Positions 1-9,521 of a stretch of 45,950 nucleotides of DNA are shown piece by piece; within the stretch, counting starts at the first letter, position 1, and each line of letters opens with the position of its first letter. The notes under the pieces were generated by a model that worked only from the letters and a program-made list of their open reading frames with translations, had not been told where the DNA came from and ran no database searches. A program made the translations under genes and the position numbers. The stretch lies in contig JAJFFF010000001.1 in the NCBI GenBank assembly GCA_021776785.1, positions 251,129 through 297,078 on the forward strand, written 5' to 3'. The stretch is from Planctomycetota bacterium (GTDB lineage: Bacteria > Planctomycetota > PLA2).

Positions 1-2226
1 CCCGCGATGGCGGCCGCCGTTGCGCGCGACAATCGATCCGCGGGCTCCAGCATCGGCTTGCTCTACGCGTTCAACACGCTTGGCGCCGTGGCCGGAACGA
101 TCGCCGCGGGCTTTGTTCTGGTGCCCGCGTTCGGCTTGGCCAACACGATGCGTATCGCGGCGGCGTTCTCGGGATTGGCCGCCCTGTGCGCGCTGGTGTT
201 GCGCCCGGCACCCGTGGCGCCACCCACCCCAGAGAACACACCCGGCCACTTCACGAAGCAAGATCGGGCGCGCGCGATTCGCTTGCTTGCCGCGTCGGGC
301 TTTTTAGGCATGGCCGCGGAGGGCGCGTTTGTCCGCGGACTCGTGTTGGTGTTCGGTTCCACGACCTACGCGTTCACGATCATGCTTGCGGTGTTTCTTT
401 TCGGCCTGGCGTCAGGCGGCGCCATCGGCTCGCGTCTGACGGGTCCGCGTTCGCCGCATCGATTGGGAACCGTCGTCGCGTGGACGGCGGCCCTGTTTGC
501 TGTGGGCGCGATGTCTCTCTATGCTTTGCCGCGGCTCTATCTCATGGGCTATGCGGCGTGGGGTGACAGTTTCGCGGCGGACACAACGCTGCGCGTCGCG
601 CTCTCCGCGATTGTGTTGTTGCCGGGGGCGCTGGGGCTCGGCATTGCGTTCCCGCTTGCGGTCGACGTTGTCGCGGAACACGCGCGCGCACGCGGAACCG
701 GGCGTCTCTACGCCGCGAACTCCGCCGCCTCGGTGTTGGGCTCGACGCTCTCCGTGTTTGCCCTCGTGCCTTGGCTCGGTCCGACGCGCGCGATCGCCGG
801 CGCGGGGCTCGTCGCCGCGTTGGTTGCATGGCGCGAGACGCGTTCGCGCTGGTCGCTTGTGCCCTTAGCAATCGTCGTCGCTGCGTTCACGCCGCCGCCC
901 GAGCGCGCGCGTGAACGCATGTACGGCGGCATCTATCTGCAGCCGCAGTCCTACCTAAAAGATGGCGCGATTAACGAGGTGGCCTGGAATTCCGGGCGCG
1001 ACATTTCGTTTGTTCGTCACGGTCGGGAGGCCACGATCAGCATCGAGCACTGGTACGGGGCGGCGAGCATCTACGTCAATGGGAAGACCGTGGCGTCCGG
1101 CCAAACCATGATTGAGGTGCAACACTTAGCCGCCCTCGGCCACGTTCCGATGGTCCTGCACCCAAACCCCGAACGCGTTTTGATCGTCGGCTTGGGCATG
1201 GGAACGACCTATCGCGCCATCGCGGCTCACGACCCGCGCTCCATCACCGTAGTCGAGTTGGAGGAAGCGATCGGCGAGGCGGCCGCCACGCTCGGCGTGA
1301 GGCCGAAGCACGTCGTGATCGACGACGGACGCGCGTTTCTACGGGCCACGCGCGAAAAATATGACGTGATCTCGTCCGACACGATCCATCCGTGGGTGCG
1401 CGGCGGCGGCGACCTCTACACGCTCGAATATTTTCAAGCGTGTCGGGACCGCCTGGCCGACGGCGGTTTGATCTGCCACTGGCTTCCGCTTTACCAAATG
1501 AGTCTCGATGACGTGCGTGCCGTGGTCCGCACGTTTAACGCCGTCTTTGCGACGTCCGCGTATTTTTCGGGCACCAACCTCTCCCTGATCGGAACGGTCG
1601 GCAAGCGCGAGCTCAAGTCGTATCCGCCGCGCTCGTCGAACGCGCGCGCCGCACTCGTGGAGTTCGGCGCCGTCGACATGCGCGATCTTCTTGTGTTTGG
1701 ACCGGAGCGCGCGGCCATGGCTGCCGGTGAAGGCGACGTGCTGACCGAGGATCGGTTGCGGTTGGAGTACTCGACGCCGCGTCACATTCGCAGCCCGGAG
1801 AAAAACGCGATCCTGAAGTGGGTCGTCGATCAATGGCAGGACCCGCGTCCGCCTTACGGCGCTCTCATGCGGGCGATTCACGCGAGTGCTGCAAACGATC
1901 ATGCGGCGTATCAAAAAGCGTTCGTAGAAGCGGAAGCGCAATCTCCGCAAAACGCGTTCGTGCGTCGTTACCGCGGCGAAAAGTACATGCAGTACGCGCG
2001 TCAGCTCATTGCCGAGGGCGATCCCGACCAGGCTGAACGTTACCTTGCGTTCGCGGAGCGGTATCTGCCGCGGGACACGCGGCTCTGGGGGGTGCGCGCC
2101 GAGCTCGAGGAGTCGCGCGGCGGCTACGAACGCGCGGCCGAGTTGCTCGCCGCGTTGCTCAAGAAGACACCCAAGAGCGACTACCTGCGGCGGCGCCTGG
2201 AACGCGTCCGCGCCGCTGCTCGCTAG
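1..2226 (+). CDS. Spermidine synthase-like membrane protein with TPR-like tail (5' partial)
   Basis: The frame is open to the window edge, so the N-terminus is probably missing; the first ATG is at 7. Numbering from that ATG, about residues 15-290 are hydrophobic membrane segments. They contain two related blocks (GLLYAFNTLGAV near 17 and GRLYAANSAASV near 232), an internal duplication typical of the fused MFS/spermidine-synthase-like family. A spermidine-synthase-like Rossmann domain follows, with a SAM-type loop VLIVGLGMGT (391-400), an acidic VELEE, DDGRAF (439-444) and YDVISSD (452-458). The last ~120 residues are helical and resemble TPR repeats. Polyamine synthesis is not implied: many fused proteins of this kind have unknown substrates. 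Recognition of the family is firm, the reaction is not. Confidence 0.8.
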   Translation, partial: PAMAAAVARDNRSAGSSIGLLYAFNTLGAVAGTIAAGFVLVPAFGLANTMRIAAAFSGLAALCALVLRPAPVAPPTPENTPGHFTKQDRARAIRLLAASGFLGMAAEGAFVRGLVLVFGSTTYAFTIMLAVFLFGLASGGAIGSRLTGPRSPHRLGTVVAWTAALFAVGAMSLYALPRLYLMGYAAWGDSFAADTTLRVALSAIVLLPGALGLGIAFPLAVDVVAEHARARGTGRLYAANSAASVLGSTLSVFALVPWLGPTRAIAGAGLVAALVAWRETRSRWSLVPLAIVVAAFTPPPERARERMYGGIYLQPQSYLKDGAINEVAWNSGRDISFVRHGREATISIEHWYGAASIYVNGKTVASGQTMIEVQHLAALGHVPMVLHPNPERVLIVGLGMGTTYRAIAAHDPRSITVVELEEAIGEAAATLGVRPKHVVIDDGRAFLRATREKYDVISSDTIHPWVRGGGDLYTLEYFQACRDRLADGGLICHWLPLYQMSLDDVRAVVRTFNAVFATSAYFSGTNLSLIGTVGKRELKSYPPRSSNARAALVEFGAVDMRDLLVFGPERAAMAAGEGDVLTEDRLRLEYSTPRHIRSPEKNAILKWVVDQWQDPRPPYGALMRAIHASAANDHAAYQKAFVEAEAQSPQNAFVRRYRGEKYMQYARQLIAEGDPDQAERYLAFAERYLPRDTRLWGVRAELEESRGGYERAAELLAALLKKTPKSDYLRRRLERVRAAAR

Positions 2227-2421
2227 GCTCTAGCGCCCCGGCCCATTCGCCGACAGAGCCCTCGCCAAACGTGTCCACTTTGGGGGAAAGGTTGTTGTCC
2301 TCCGGAGGTCAAAGGCGCTCCTGAAATGCTTTAGGTATCGCGTTTTAAGGCAATGGCACGCCGGTTGTGAAGAGGCTCCTTAGACGAACGCGATTGGGCG
2401 TCGTCACTTGGAGAAACAGTC
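2227..2421 (+). promoter_or_regulatory. Intergenic leader with sigma-54-like promoter (2354-2368)
   Basis: This gap holds TGGCACG (2354-2360), a 4-bp spacer and TTGT (2365-2368). It matches the -24/-12 sigma-54 consensus TGGCACG-N4-TTGC except for T in place of C at the last -12 base; the GG to G(C/T) spacing is the canonical 10 bp. Transcription would start near 2380, giving a ~40-nt leader before the ATG at 2422. A GGAGA Shine-Dalgarno lies at 2410-2414. The promoter call is motif-based only. Confidence 0.45.
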
Positions 2422-3648
2422 ATGCGAAACCTGGCCATTCGACACGCTCTAGGCCTCACCACCCTAAGCCTCGTGTTTGTGGCGGCCAACCCGGCCTCCG
2501 CCGAGCATGACTCGATTACGGTCGTGGCGCGCGCACCCCAGCGCACTCTGCAACAGCTCAAGCTCGAGAAGCGTGCGCGCCTCACCCGGCTCAACGCGCA
2601 ATACGACGCGGAGCGCCGAAAGCTCGACGCGGAGTTGGACGCCGAGATCCGTCGCGCCAAGAGCAAGGCCGCGGGCAACCGCGCAGCCTTCAGCGTGCAA
2701 AAAGACCGCCTCGATCTGTGGTACCTCACGAAGTCCACCAACTTGGATCACTTCTTCAAAGTGAAGCGCGCGGAAGTGACCGCGCAGATCGCGGTCGAGC
2801 AAGCGGACGTGACCGGTCGCTACTCCGATCATCGCGCCGCGGTGCAAGCGCAAAAGGCGCAAGCAGTGGCGGCGCTTGAAAAAGAACTAAGCGCGGAACA
2901 GATCAAGTTGGATGCGCAGATGGCCTACGAGATCTTGCGTGCGAAGGGAAAGAGTCGCGGCAACCCCGAGACCTTCCGCACCATGAAAGCGCGTCTTGAC
3001 GTGTGGTACGAGAACAAAGCGGCCGGCTTGGCGCGCGCCAACAAGGTGCGTCGCGCGGCCATCGCTGCGAAGTTTGTGCCCTTGGGTCGCGGTTCGTTCG
3101 CCGCCGCGCGCGCGCGTCGCCTTCGCGAGCAGTTGGAGGAGCGCGAGGCCAGCCACGACCACGACCACGACTACGGTCGCGAAGACCGTCGGGACGACCG
3201 GTACGAGGATGCCGACGAGATCGAGCGTCGTCGTCGCGCGGCCCGCCGGGCCCGTGAGCGGGCGCGTCGTGCCGACGAGATCGAGCGCGAGCGTCGTCGC
3301 CAAGAAGAGTTGCGCCGTCAGCGCGAGCGCGAAGAGCGTCGTCGCGTGCGGTTGCGCAAGGAACGCATCGAGCGCGAGCTAGCGATCGCGGCGAAGCGCC
3401 GGGATGCGGCCCTGCGCGAGGCGGACCACCGGTACCACCACGATCTTGCCCGAGCGCGTGCGCGCCTCCGGCACGACCACGGACACCGTCACATAGACCA
3501 CGGCCGTAGCCACGGAAAGAGCCGCAAGATGCGCGTCATTCGCGCCAAACTCCAACAGCGGTTGGCCGAGGAGCAGGCGGCGATCCTGCGCCGCTACGCG
3601 CACGAAAAGCGCGTCATCTACGGGCATGGCCACCGCCATCACCGCTAA
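2422..3648 (+). CDS. Secreted, charged, histidine-rich coiled-coil protein
   Basis: The 408-residue product starts with a signal peptide (about 1-27, ending ANPASA). The rest is almost entirely charged helix rich in Arg, Glu, Lys and Ala. Two related blocks of about 50 residues (RRAKSKAAGNRAAF...DLWY near 77-100 and LRAKGKSRGNPETF...DVWY near 172-195) show an internal duplication with a period of roughly 95 residues. Residues about 250-330 are extremely Arg/Glu-rich, after an HDHDHDYG patch. The C-terminus is also His-rich (HGHGHRHHR), so metal binding is possible. ATG at 2422 is supported by a GGAGA eight bases upstream. A strong terminator follows, so the gene is probably monocistronic. No enzymatic domain is recognised; a periplasmic structural or metal-binding role is a guess. 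Confidence 0.75.
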   Translation: MRNLAIRHALGLTTLSLVFVAANPASAEHDSITVVARAPQRTLQQLKLEKRARLTRLNAQYDAERRKLDAELDAEIRRAKSKAAGNRAAFSVQKDRLDLWYLTKSTNLDHFFKVKRAEVTAQIAVEQADVTGRYSDHRAAVQAQKAQAVAALEKELSAEQIKLDAQMAYEILRAKGKSRGNPETFRTMKARLDVWYENKAAGLARANKVRRAAIAAKFVPLGRGSFAAARARRLREQLEEREASHDHDHDYGREDRRDDRYEDADEIERRRRAARRARERARRADEIERERRRQEELRRQREREERRRVRLRKERIERELAIAAKRRDAALREADHRYHHDLARARARLRHDHGHRHIDHGRSHGKSRKMRVIRAKLQQRLAEEQAAILRRYAHEKRVIYGHGHRHHR

Positions 3649-3677
3649 TCCATCAACAGATTCCTGAATCGGATCAG

Positions 3678-3708
3678 GCGCGCCGGAACTCTCCGGCGCG
3701 CTTTTTTT
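3678..3708 (+). terminator. Rho-independent terminator
   Basis: A perfect 10-bp stem (3678-3687 with 3692-3701, GCGCGCCGGA/TCCGGCGCGC) with a 4-nt loop is followed directly by seven T. It lies 30 bp after the stop of the coiled-coil gene. Confidence 0.93.
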
Positions 3709-3766
3709 GTGCGCCCTGAGCGTCGCGCAACGGAGTCATCAAGCGGGAGTGGGTCGGGTCTCCGGT

Positions 3767-4765
3767 TCAGGCCGGCTTACGACACGTGAGGTACGTCCAA
3801 CACGCATCGAACGACTCGCCGCCGTTGAATAACTGATCCATCGACGCTCGGATCAGGCGGAGTCGATCTTTTACGGCTTGCTCGGACGCGGGACGGCCAT
3901 CGATTTTTTCGACGCCTCCCAGCCAACCGAGCACGCCGTCGTGATACACGGCGAGGAATTCGTACCACTCTTGCACTTTCGCTTCGATCGTCTGCTTCTC
4001 GATCGAGTCGATCGCAAAACCGGCGTTGGTGATCGCTTGTTCGTAGTAGCCGAGCGGGCGCACAGGAATGAAGTACTTGTCGCGCAAGCGGTCGTAGCGC
4101 TCCATGCGACCGGAATCGTCGAGGCCGCCGCGGTACTCCGCGTAAGCGTCGTCGTCGCGCACAATCTGCATCGCGGTGCGATGGATCGCGCCGACAGTCT
4201 CGTCGATGATCCACTCGTCGCCCGCGGCCGGGTTGCGAATGTTGCCCGATTGAATGAGTGCCGTCCCGCCAGGCTTCAGCACGCGCAGCCACGAACGCAG
4301 CGTTTCGTCGAGACCGTAGTAGAGATGGATCGCGTTCGTGGACGCGATGATATCGGCCCCGCGCTCCAACCAAGCGTCGCCGACCACTTCGTCCATGCGT
4401 TCGAGGCGCCGCTCCTCTTTGAGGTAGCGAATCCAGCGAAACGCGAGCCGCTCGTCCTTGCCCAACTTCTCTAACGCGAGGCGCAAAAACTTCGGCGACG
4501 CGTCGATGATCATGAGTCCCGCGTCGAGTTCGCTGTCGCGTTTCAACAGCCGGTCGACCAAGATGCCGGTGCCGCCGGAGTAGTCGATCAACAGCTGGCC
4601 GGGTTCGAGCTTGGCCTGCAGTTGATCCAGGGTCGGCTCGAGGTTGCGGTACCAACCGTGGTTCTCGACCGAGTCGTACTTCAGCGCGAGGCTCTCCAAC
4701 GATTGGCGGGCCCAATCCTCATCGGGAATCCGCGCAAATCCATCGGGCCAGCGAAATCGCTCCAT
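3767..4765 (-). CDS. Class I SAM-dependent methyltransferase
   Basis: The 332-residue product has a class I methyltransferase motif I, LIDYSGGTGILVDRLL (around residues 59-74), followed by an acidic end of strand 2 (MIIDASPKFLRLA). Later come DIIASTNAIHLYY and a VLKPGGTALIQSG segment typical of motifs post-I to VI. The C-terminal third (about 230-330) is an extra helical region that could form the substrate pocket. The product looks cytoplasmic, with no signal peptide. Start ATG 4765 has GGAG three bases upstream. It lies 51 bp downstream of, and in the same direction as, the FHA/small-protein pair, so it may be co-transcribed. The acceptor substrate cannot be inferred. Confidence 0.82.
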   Translation of the reverse strand: MERFRWPDGFARIPDEDWARQSLESLALKYDSVENHGWYRNLEPTLDQLQAKLEPGQLLIDYSGGTGILVDRLLKRDSELDAGLMIIDASPKFLRLALEKLGKDERLAFRWIRYLKEERRLERMDEVVGDAWLERGADIIASTNAIHLYYGLDETLRSWLRVLKPGGTALIQSGNIRNPAAGDEWIIDETVGAIHRTAMQIVRDDDAYAEYRGGLDDSGRMERYDRLRDKYFIPVRPLGYYEQAITNAGFAIDSIEKQTIEAKVQEWYEFLAVYHDGVLGWLGGVEKIDGRPASEQAVKDRLRLIRASMDQLFNGGESFDACWTYLTCRKPA

Positions 4766-4816
4766 GTACTCCGTATCGGACGATTATGGCCTAGATCCAA
4801 GGGGACCGCGAAATCG

Positions 4817-5422
4817 CTATTCCAGCGCGCGGGCGAGCTTTTCCAAAAGCCGTTCGCGGGCATCGGAGATCGCGGCGTTCTTGGCCTGTGTGGCCAGTTC
4901 CGACCGCTTCTCGCGCGCGTTCGCCAGAGCCGTATCGATCCGGTCGCCGAGCCCATTCGCGGGCGCCGCGCCGTCCTGGCGGGACCATCGTTCCCGAAGA
5001 GCTTCGGCTTGTTTCTCCACGCGGATCCACGCCTCGTCGACACCAACGTCGGCATGCCCCGCCATTTGTAGTCTGTGTTCGATGTCGCGCTTGAGCGTGC
5101 GGAGATGTTGGCGGCGCGCCGTTTCGGTGGGAAACGACTTGCCGGCGATGGCGTCGTCCAACTCGCCCTCAAGCCGTTCCAGCAGTCGCATCGTGCCGTC
5201 GAGCGCGGGCAGCAAGTGTTGCGCCTCTTGGGTGTGCTTCTCGAACGCGGCGATATCTTTGGTGAGCGTGCTCCATTGCTTGTCGTGCGCACCCGACGGC
5301 GAATGCGCGGCGCGATAGAGGGCCACCAACGTCGCATTGGGCGCGCGGCGCGTTTCGAGAAAGAACGGCACGGCGAGGCCGCCGCACGCGCACACGAGAA
5401 GAACCCACGCCAGGGTTTTCAT
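4817..5422 (-). CDS. Small membrane-anchored helical protein coupled to FHA gene
   Basis: The ATG at 5422 overlaps the TGA of the FHA gene (ATGA, 5419-5422), the expected signature of translational coupling. The open frame extends further upstream, but this start gives a clean N-terminal hydrophobic segment (MKTLAWVLLVCACGGLAVPFF). The remaining ~180 of 201 residues are charged helices with coiled-coil character and no recognised domain. It is probably anchored in the inner membrane or exported. Close linkage suggests a partner of the FHA protein and perhaps of the divergent kinase; that is inference. Confidence 0.68.
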   Translation of the reverse strand: MKTLAWVLLVCACGGLAVPFFLETRRAPNATLVALYRAAHSPSGAHDKQWSTLTKDIAAFEKHTQEAQHLLPALDGTMRLLERLEGELDDAIAGKSFPTETARRQHLRTLKRDIEHRLQMAGHADVGVDEAWIRVEKQAEALRERWSRQDGAAPANGLGDRIDTALANAREKRSELATQAKNAAISDARERLLEKLARALE

Positions 5423-6411
5423 AACACCAACGCCGCCCCGTGCGCTGCCGCCAGGGTCAACAAGAGCGGCCACCGTTTTCGGATGCGTTGTAGCCCCACA
5501 CCCCAGACGCATCCGTACAACGCGAGCCCCGCGATCAGCGTCCAACCGACGCGCGGCGCCATAAACGTCGCGAACTGATTCTCTAAGAACGTCGTCGCGC
5601 GAAACACTGGGGCCGCCACGGCGCGGTACGGAAACGAATCGCCCCAGGCGGCGAGCCCCGTCGTCGCGCCGAGAAACAATCCCAGTAACGCGCCCCACGG
5701 GCCCACGCTGCTCGGCTCTTCGCGCGGCGGCAGAGGCATGGTGGCGTTTTCTCCGAGCGAGACGACCACCGGCGCGTCATTCGGTTTTCGCGCACGCATT
5801 TTGGAAGGCATGGGCCGCGTCAAATTCTCCGGTGTCGATTCCGGCGGAGGCGGCTGTGGCTGTGCGCTCTCAAAGATCGGCACGTCGAGCGCGGGGTGCG
5901 GAGGCGTTGGCTTCGGCGGGGAGGGCTTTTCGAGTTCAAGCCGCGCCGGCGGTTTCGGTTGCGGCGCTTTCGATTTCGGCGGTTTCGGGTCCTGCGGTTT
6001 CGGGGCCGGCGTTTTTGGCGCCGGTGGTGCCGGCGGCTGTGTCGGCGTCTTCGGGAAGGCCAAACGCGTGGCCTCCAAGTCGGTTACTTCAGAACCACCC
6101 AGGTCCAGCCCGAGGATGCGCAGCGACGGTCCCGCTTCTCCAAAACGCACTTCGTCGCCCAACGCCAGCGCGACGACGGCGACTTTGCGGCCGTTGACGA
6201 ATGTCCCGTTGCTGCTCTTGTGATCGCGCACAAACCAGCCACCGGGTTCGAGTGAAAAGACGGCGTGCTTGCGCGAAACGAGTTCGGAGTCCAAGACGAG
6301 CGCACAGCCCTCGGCCCGTCCAAACCAAAACGCGCTGCCGACGAGCCGCATGACGCGTCCGTCGCGCCCGGTGTCTTTGGCGCAGCGAATTTTCACATGA
6401 GGCGGTCGCAT
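5419..6411 (-). CDS. FHA-domain membrane protein
   Basis: The N-terminal ~100 residues form a forkhead-associated domain, the phosphothreonine-binding fold. It has GRAEGCALVL, the conserved SRKHA and SSNGTFVNG motifs. Next comes a ~120-residue linker dominated by Pro, Lys and Pro-Pro-Lys runs, then a C-terminal region with about three hydrophobic membrane segments (GALLGLFLGATTGLAAWG, GWTLIAGLALYGCVWG, LLLTLAAAHGAALVL). The FHA domain would be cytoplasmic. The gene is divergent from the Ser/Thr kinase at 6550 (138-bp gap) and coupled to the small protein downstream. The likely job is to read phosphothreonine marks made by that kinase at the membrane. Domain recognition is strong; the pairing is contextual. 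Confidence 0.88.
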   Translation of the reverse strand: MRPPHVKIRCAKDTGRDGRVMRLVGSAFWFGRAEGCALVLDSELVSRKHAVFSLEPGGWFVRDHKSSNGTFVNGRKVAVVALALGDEVRFGEAGPSLRILGLDLGGSEVTDLEATRLAFPKTPTQPPAPPAPKTPAPKPQDPKPPKSKAPQPKPPARLELEKPSPPKPTPPHPALDVPIFESAQPQPPPPESTPENLTRPMPSKMRARKPNDAPVVVSLGENATMPLPPREEPSSVGPWGALLGLFLGATTGLAAWGDSFPYRAVAAPVFRATTFLENQFATFMAPRVGWTLIAGLALYGCVWGVGLQRIRKRWPLLLTLAAAHGAALVL

Positions 6412-6549
6412 CGGTCGCGGGATTATAGACCGTTTCGGCGCGCCTCGGTGGGGCGATCTTGGGCGATTGCCGCGTCTCTATCCGCGCCCGCCTCGTCTCC
6501 GCATTTTCTGAGCGCCCCGCGCTCGCGTTCCGCATAGGGTTGGGAGGAT

Positions 6550-9426
6550 ATGAGTCTGCTCGACGAACCGCTCTTGTCGGTCGTGCCGGTCGTGGACGGC
6601 CACAAGGTGCTCGCGCCTGCCATCTTGCTCGAAAAGATCGGAGCCGGCGGCACCGGCACCGTGTATCGCGGTCACCACCAAAACCTCGATATCGAGGTCG
6701 CCGTCAAAGTCTTGCATCCGACGCTGGCCGCGCAGGAGCCCGACTTTGTCGAACGCTTTCGGCGCGAGGCCAACATGGCGGCGGCGATCAATCATCCGCA
6801 CTTGGTGCGCGTGTTCGACGTGCGCGAATCGCATGGTCTTCACTACCTGTTGCAGGAGCTGGTGGTCGGCGGCACGGTCATGGATCGCATTCAAGCGGTG
6901 GGGCGGCTGGGGTTGTCGGAGGCGGTGGAGATTGCGCTCGGTGCCGCGCGCGGTGTTGCGGCGGCCCACGCGGTGGGCATTGTGCACCGCGATATCAAAC
7001 CCGAAAACATCATGCTCGACGGTGCGCGTCGCGTGAAGGTGACCGATCTCGGTCTGGCCAAAGCAACGGGCACCAGCGGATTGACCGCGACGCAGTTTGC
7101 GATCGGCACGCCGCGCTACATGGCGCCGGAGCAGTGGGAGGACGCGGGCAAGGTCGGTGTGACGGCAGACGTGTGGGCGCTGGGCGCAACGCTTTATTAC
7201 ATGTTGACCGGTGAGCACGCGTTGGGAGATGGCACGCCGACGCAGATTGTGCGGCGCGTCGCGCTCCAAGAGTTTCCCGATGTTCGCCAAGCGCGCCCGG
7301 AAGTGCCGCCCGAGTTGGCCGCGCTGTTGGATCGCTGCGTCGCGCGCGAACCGTCGGAGCGATTCCAAAACGCGAGCGAGTTGGTGGCGGCGCTGGAGCA
7401 ACTCAAGGCGCACTGGGTGGCGACCGCTCAAGACGGAGACAGCGACGACAACGCAACGTTGATGCTCGGTTGGCAGCCGAAGCCGGCCGCGGGGACGTCG
7501 CCCGCCGGGGCGGCGCCGGCTGCGGGTTTCGCGCCCGCGCCCGACGCTCGCGGTGCACCGGTGGCGCCCGGCCGTCAGGACACCGTGCTCTTGGATCGGC
7601 GCGGCACAAAGAGGTCGTCGTCCCGTGTGCTGTGGATCCTGCTCCTCTTGATGATCGCGGGCGGTGCGGGTGCTGTGATTTGGAAACAGCGCGCGGACCA
7701 TGACAAGGCGCTGCAAGCATTGCGCCATGGCGCGACGAAGGCGCAACAAGACGCCGAGGCCGCCGTGGCTGCGCTGCAGGCGATGCGCCGCGATCTCACA
7801 CAAAGGACCGACCCGTCTTGGGTTCGAGCAGCTGGAATCGTGATCGACCGCGTGGTCGAGGGCGAACCCACGCTCCAAAGTTCGATGCGCCGCGGAAAGG
7901 AGGCGCTTGCCGCAGGTGCTTACAAAAAGGCGACGTCGCAATACGGTGACGCCAAAATCCAAGCGGAAGGCCTGCTCGCTCATCTCAACGACGCACCGTT
8001 GCACGTGGCGCGCTTCCGACTTGAGCAAGAGGTTGGGGAACTGCGTAAGCAGACCTATCGATTCTATGCGGACAACAGCCTGAATCCGGGTGCGACCTTG
8101 CACGCGGCGGACGCAGCGCTCGGACGCGGTGAGCAAGATCGACTGCCCGAACAAGCGGTGAACTCGTACCGCGCCGCGGAGTCCCTCTACAACAAGGCGC
8201 GTGCCGAGGCCGTGCGTCTGGTGCGGGAGCGAGGCGATGCGGTGCGCTTGGAGGCGGAGAAGCTTCGCCGTGAGTTGCATGCGTATGGTCAGACCGAGCA
8301 AGTGCCGGTGCTGCCGACGCGCAAGACCGCGGATGCTTCGTTCGCCGCGGCGAAGTATGTCGACGCCGTTCGCGATTACACGGCCGCGCTGGTGCAAGCG
8401 CGCGCTTGGGTCAAGCGTCGGCAACCGGCGTTGGATGCGCGCAACCGCGCGGAGGCGTTTTTCCGCGCCGCCAAGATGGCAGAGCCTGCGTCCATGACGC
8501 GGGGTCGTACCGCGCTCGTCGATTTTGACTTCGAGAGGGCAACCGAGCAGTTTGAGCAAGCCATCGCGGCCGGGCGGGCGCAACTCAAAGACTCCGAAGC
8601 AGCGAGCGCCGCGCGTGAGAAAGTCGTCTTGTTCGCCAAGAAACATCGGCTGTCGTTTCCCCCCGAGGTCGCGCACGGGGATCGCGCGCTGACTCAGCGC
8701 GACTACGCCAGCGCCGGGCGGTTTTACGCCGTCGGGTTGCGAAACCTTGAACGTCTCGTCGCGGTCCTCGGTGCAGCGGAGAAAGCTGCGGAAGTCGAGT
8801 ACAGCAAGCTCGCCGCGTTTGCGAAGAAAGTCCCGAAGTGGCCGATCGAAAAGGATCTGAAGTCCGGGCGTGTTCTGATCACGGAGCGGACATTGGACTC
8901 CCTCAAGCGCGCGCAAACGCAATTGGCAACAGCCAACCGCAACGTTGCCGCGGCCTACAAGGCGATGCGGTTGGCGGGGGAAGCTTTTACGCGCGCTAAG
9001 AATTGGCATGTCGAAAAAAAGTACGTGTTCGGCGGTCCCGTGTTTTCCCAAGCCATGCGGGACTCGCATTTGGGTCTAAAGGCGATTCAAAAGTGCGACT
9101 ACGTGACGGGCGCCAAGCAATACGACAAGTCGCGGCGCACGTGGGATCGCGCCCGGAAGTTCACGCTGTTGAAGATAGACACGGTGCGCCTTCGCGACAG
9201 CACGGCGAAGGAACTGCACGCCATTCATGCCGAGTACAAGAAGCGTAAGGTCGGGTCGTCGCGGGACTATGAGGCAAGTGTGAAGGTCTTCAATGAGTAC
9301 GCGAAGACCGACTTCTTGTTCGCGAGTGAAGCGCAGATTCAAAAGGCCTATCGCGGCTTCCAGCGCGCGAAAGGACTCGCGGATCGCGCGTGGAAAGCGC
9401 TGACCGGGCGAGACTGGAGGGAGTAA
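6550..9426 (+). CDS. Transmembrane Ser/Thr protein kinase with large outer domain
   Basis: The 958-residue product has an N-terminal Hanks-type kinase domain: glycine loop GAGGTGTVYRG (31-41), lysine K53 in VAVKVL, catalytic HRDIKPEN (146-153), DLG (166-168, replacing the commoner DFG) and GTPRYMAPE (187-195). A Pro/Ala-rich linker (about 300-355) leads to one membrane segment (359-377, LWILLLLMIAGGAGAVIW). About 580 residues of charged, repetitive helix lie beyond the membrane, with no recognised sensor fold such as PASTA. GGGAGG sits just before the ATG. The neighbouring divergent FHA gene is a plausible target or reader. An 863-codon antisense open frame over this gene is a GC-rich shadow. 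Confidence 0.92.
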   Translation: MSLLDEPLLSVVPVVDGHKVLAPAILLEKIGAGGTGTVYRGHHQNLDIEVAVKVLHPTLAAQEPDFVERFRREANMAAAINHPHLVRVFDVRESHGLHYLLQELVVGGTVMDRIQAVGRLGLSEAVEIALGAARGVAAAHAVGIVHRDIKPENIMLDGARRVKVTDLGLAKATGTSGLTATQFAIGTPRYMAPEQWEDAGKVGVTADVWALGATLYYMLTGEHALGDGTPTQIVRRVALQEFPDVRQARPEVPPELAALLDRCVAREPSERFQNASELVAALEQLKAHWVATAQDGDSDDNATLMLGWQPKPAAGTSPAGAAPAAGFAPAPDARGAPVAPGRQDTVLLDRRGTKRSSSRVLWILLLLMIAGGAGAVIWKQRADHDKALQALRHGATKAQQDAEAAVAALQAMRRDLTQRTDPSWVRAAGIVIDRVVEGEPTLQSSMRRGKEALAAGAYKKATSQYGDAKIQAEGLLAHLNDAPLHVARFRLEQEVGELRKQTYRFYADNSLNPGATLHAADAALGRGEQDRLPEQAVNSYRAAESLYNKARAEAVRLVRERGDAVRLEAEKLRRELHAYGQTEQVPVLPTRKTADASFAAAKYVDAVRDYTAALVQARAWVKRRQPALDARNRAEAFFRAAKMAEPASMTRGRTALVDFDFERATEQFEQAIAAGRAQLKDSEAASAAREKVVLFAKKHRLSFPPEVAHGDRALTQRDYASAGRFYAVGLRNLERLVAVLGAAEKAAEVEYSKLAAFAKKVPKWPIEKDLKSGRVLITERTLDSLKRAQTQLATANRNVAAAYKAMRLAGEAFTRAKNWHVEKKYVFGGPVFSQAMRDSHLGLKAIQKCDYVTGAKQYDKSRRTWDRARKFTLLKIDTVRLRDSTAKELHAIHAEYKKRKVGSSRDYEASVKVFNEYAKTDFLFASEAQIQKAYRGFQRAKGLADRAWKALTGRDWRE

Positions 9427-9521
9427 GGTCCTTTCGGGCTCAGACGCAAAGAACTTGCGTGTTCGCTTGGCAGGCGCTCAGCCAACGCTGGCAAGCACCG
9501 AGAAGTCCGCTCCGTCCGACG

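Noticed and set aside
6478..9069. 863-codon open frame antisense to the kinase gene
   Set aside because: The kinase frame has every catalytic motif. The antisense frame has no domain, signal sequence or RBS and is a typical GC-rich shadow.
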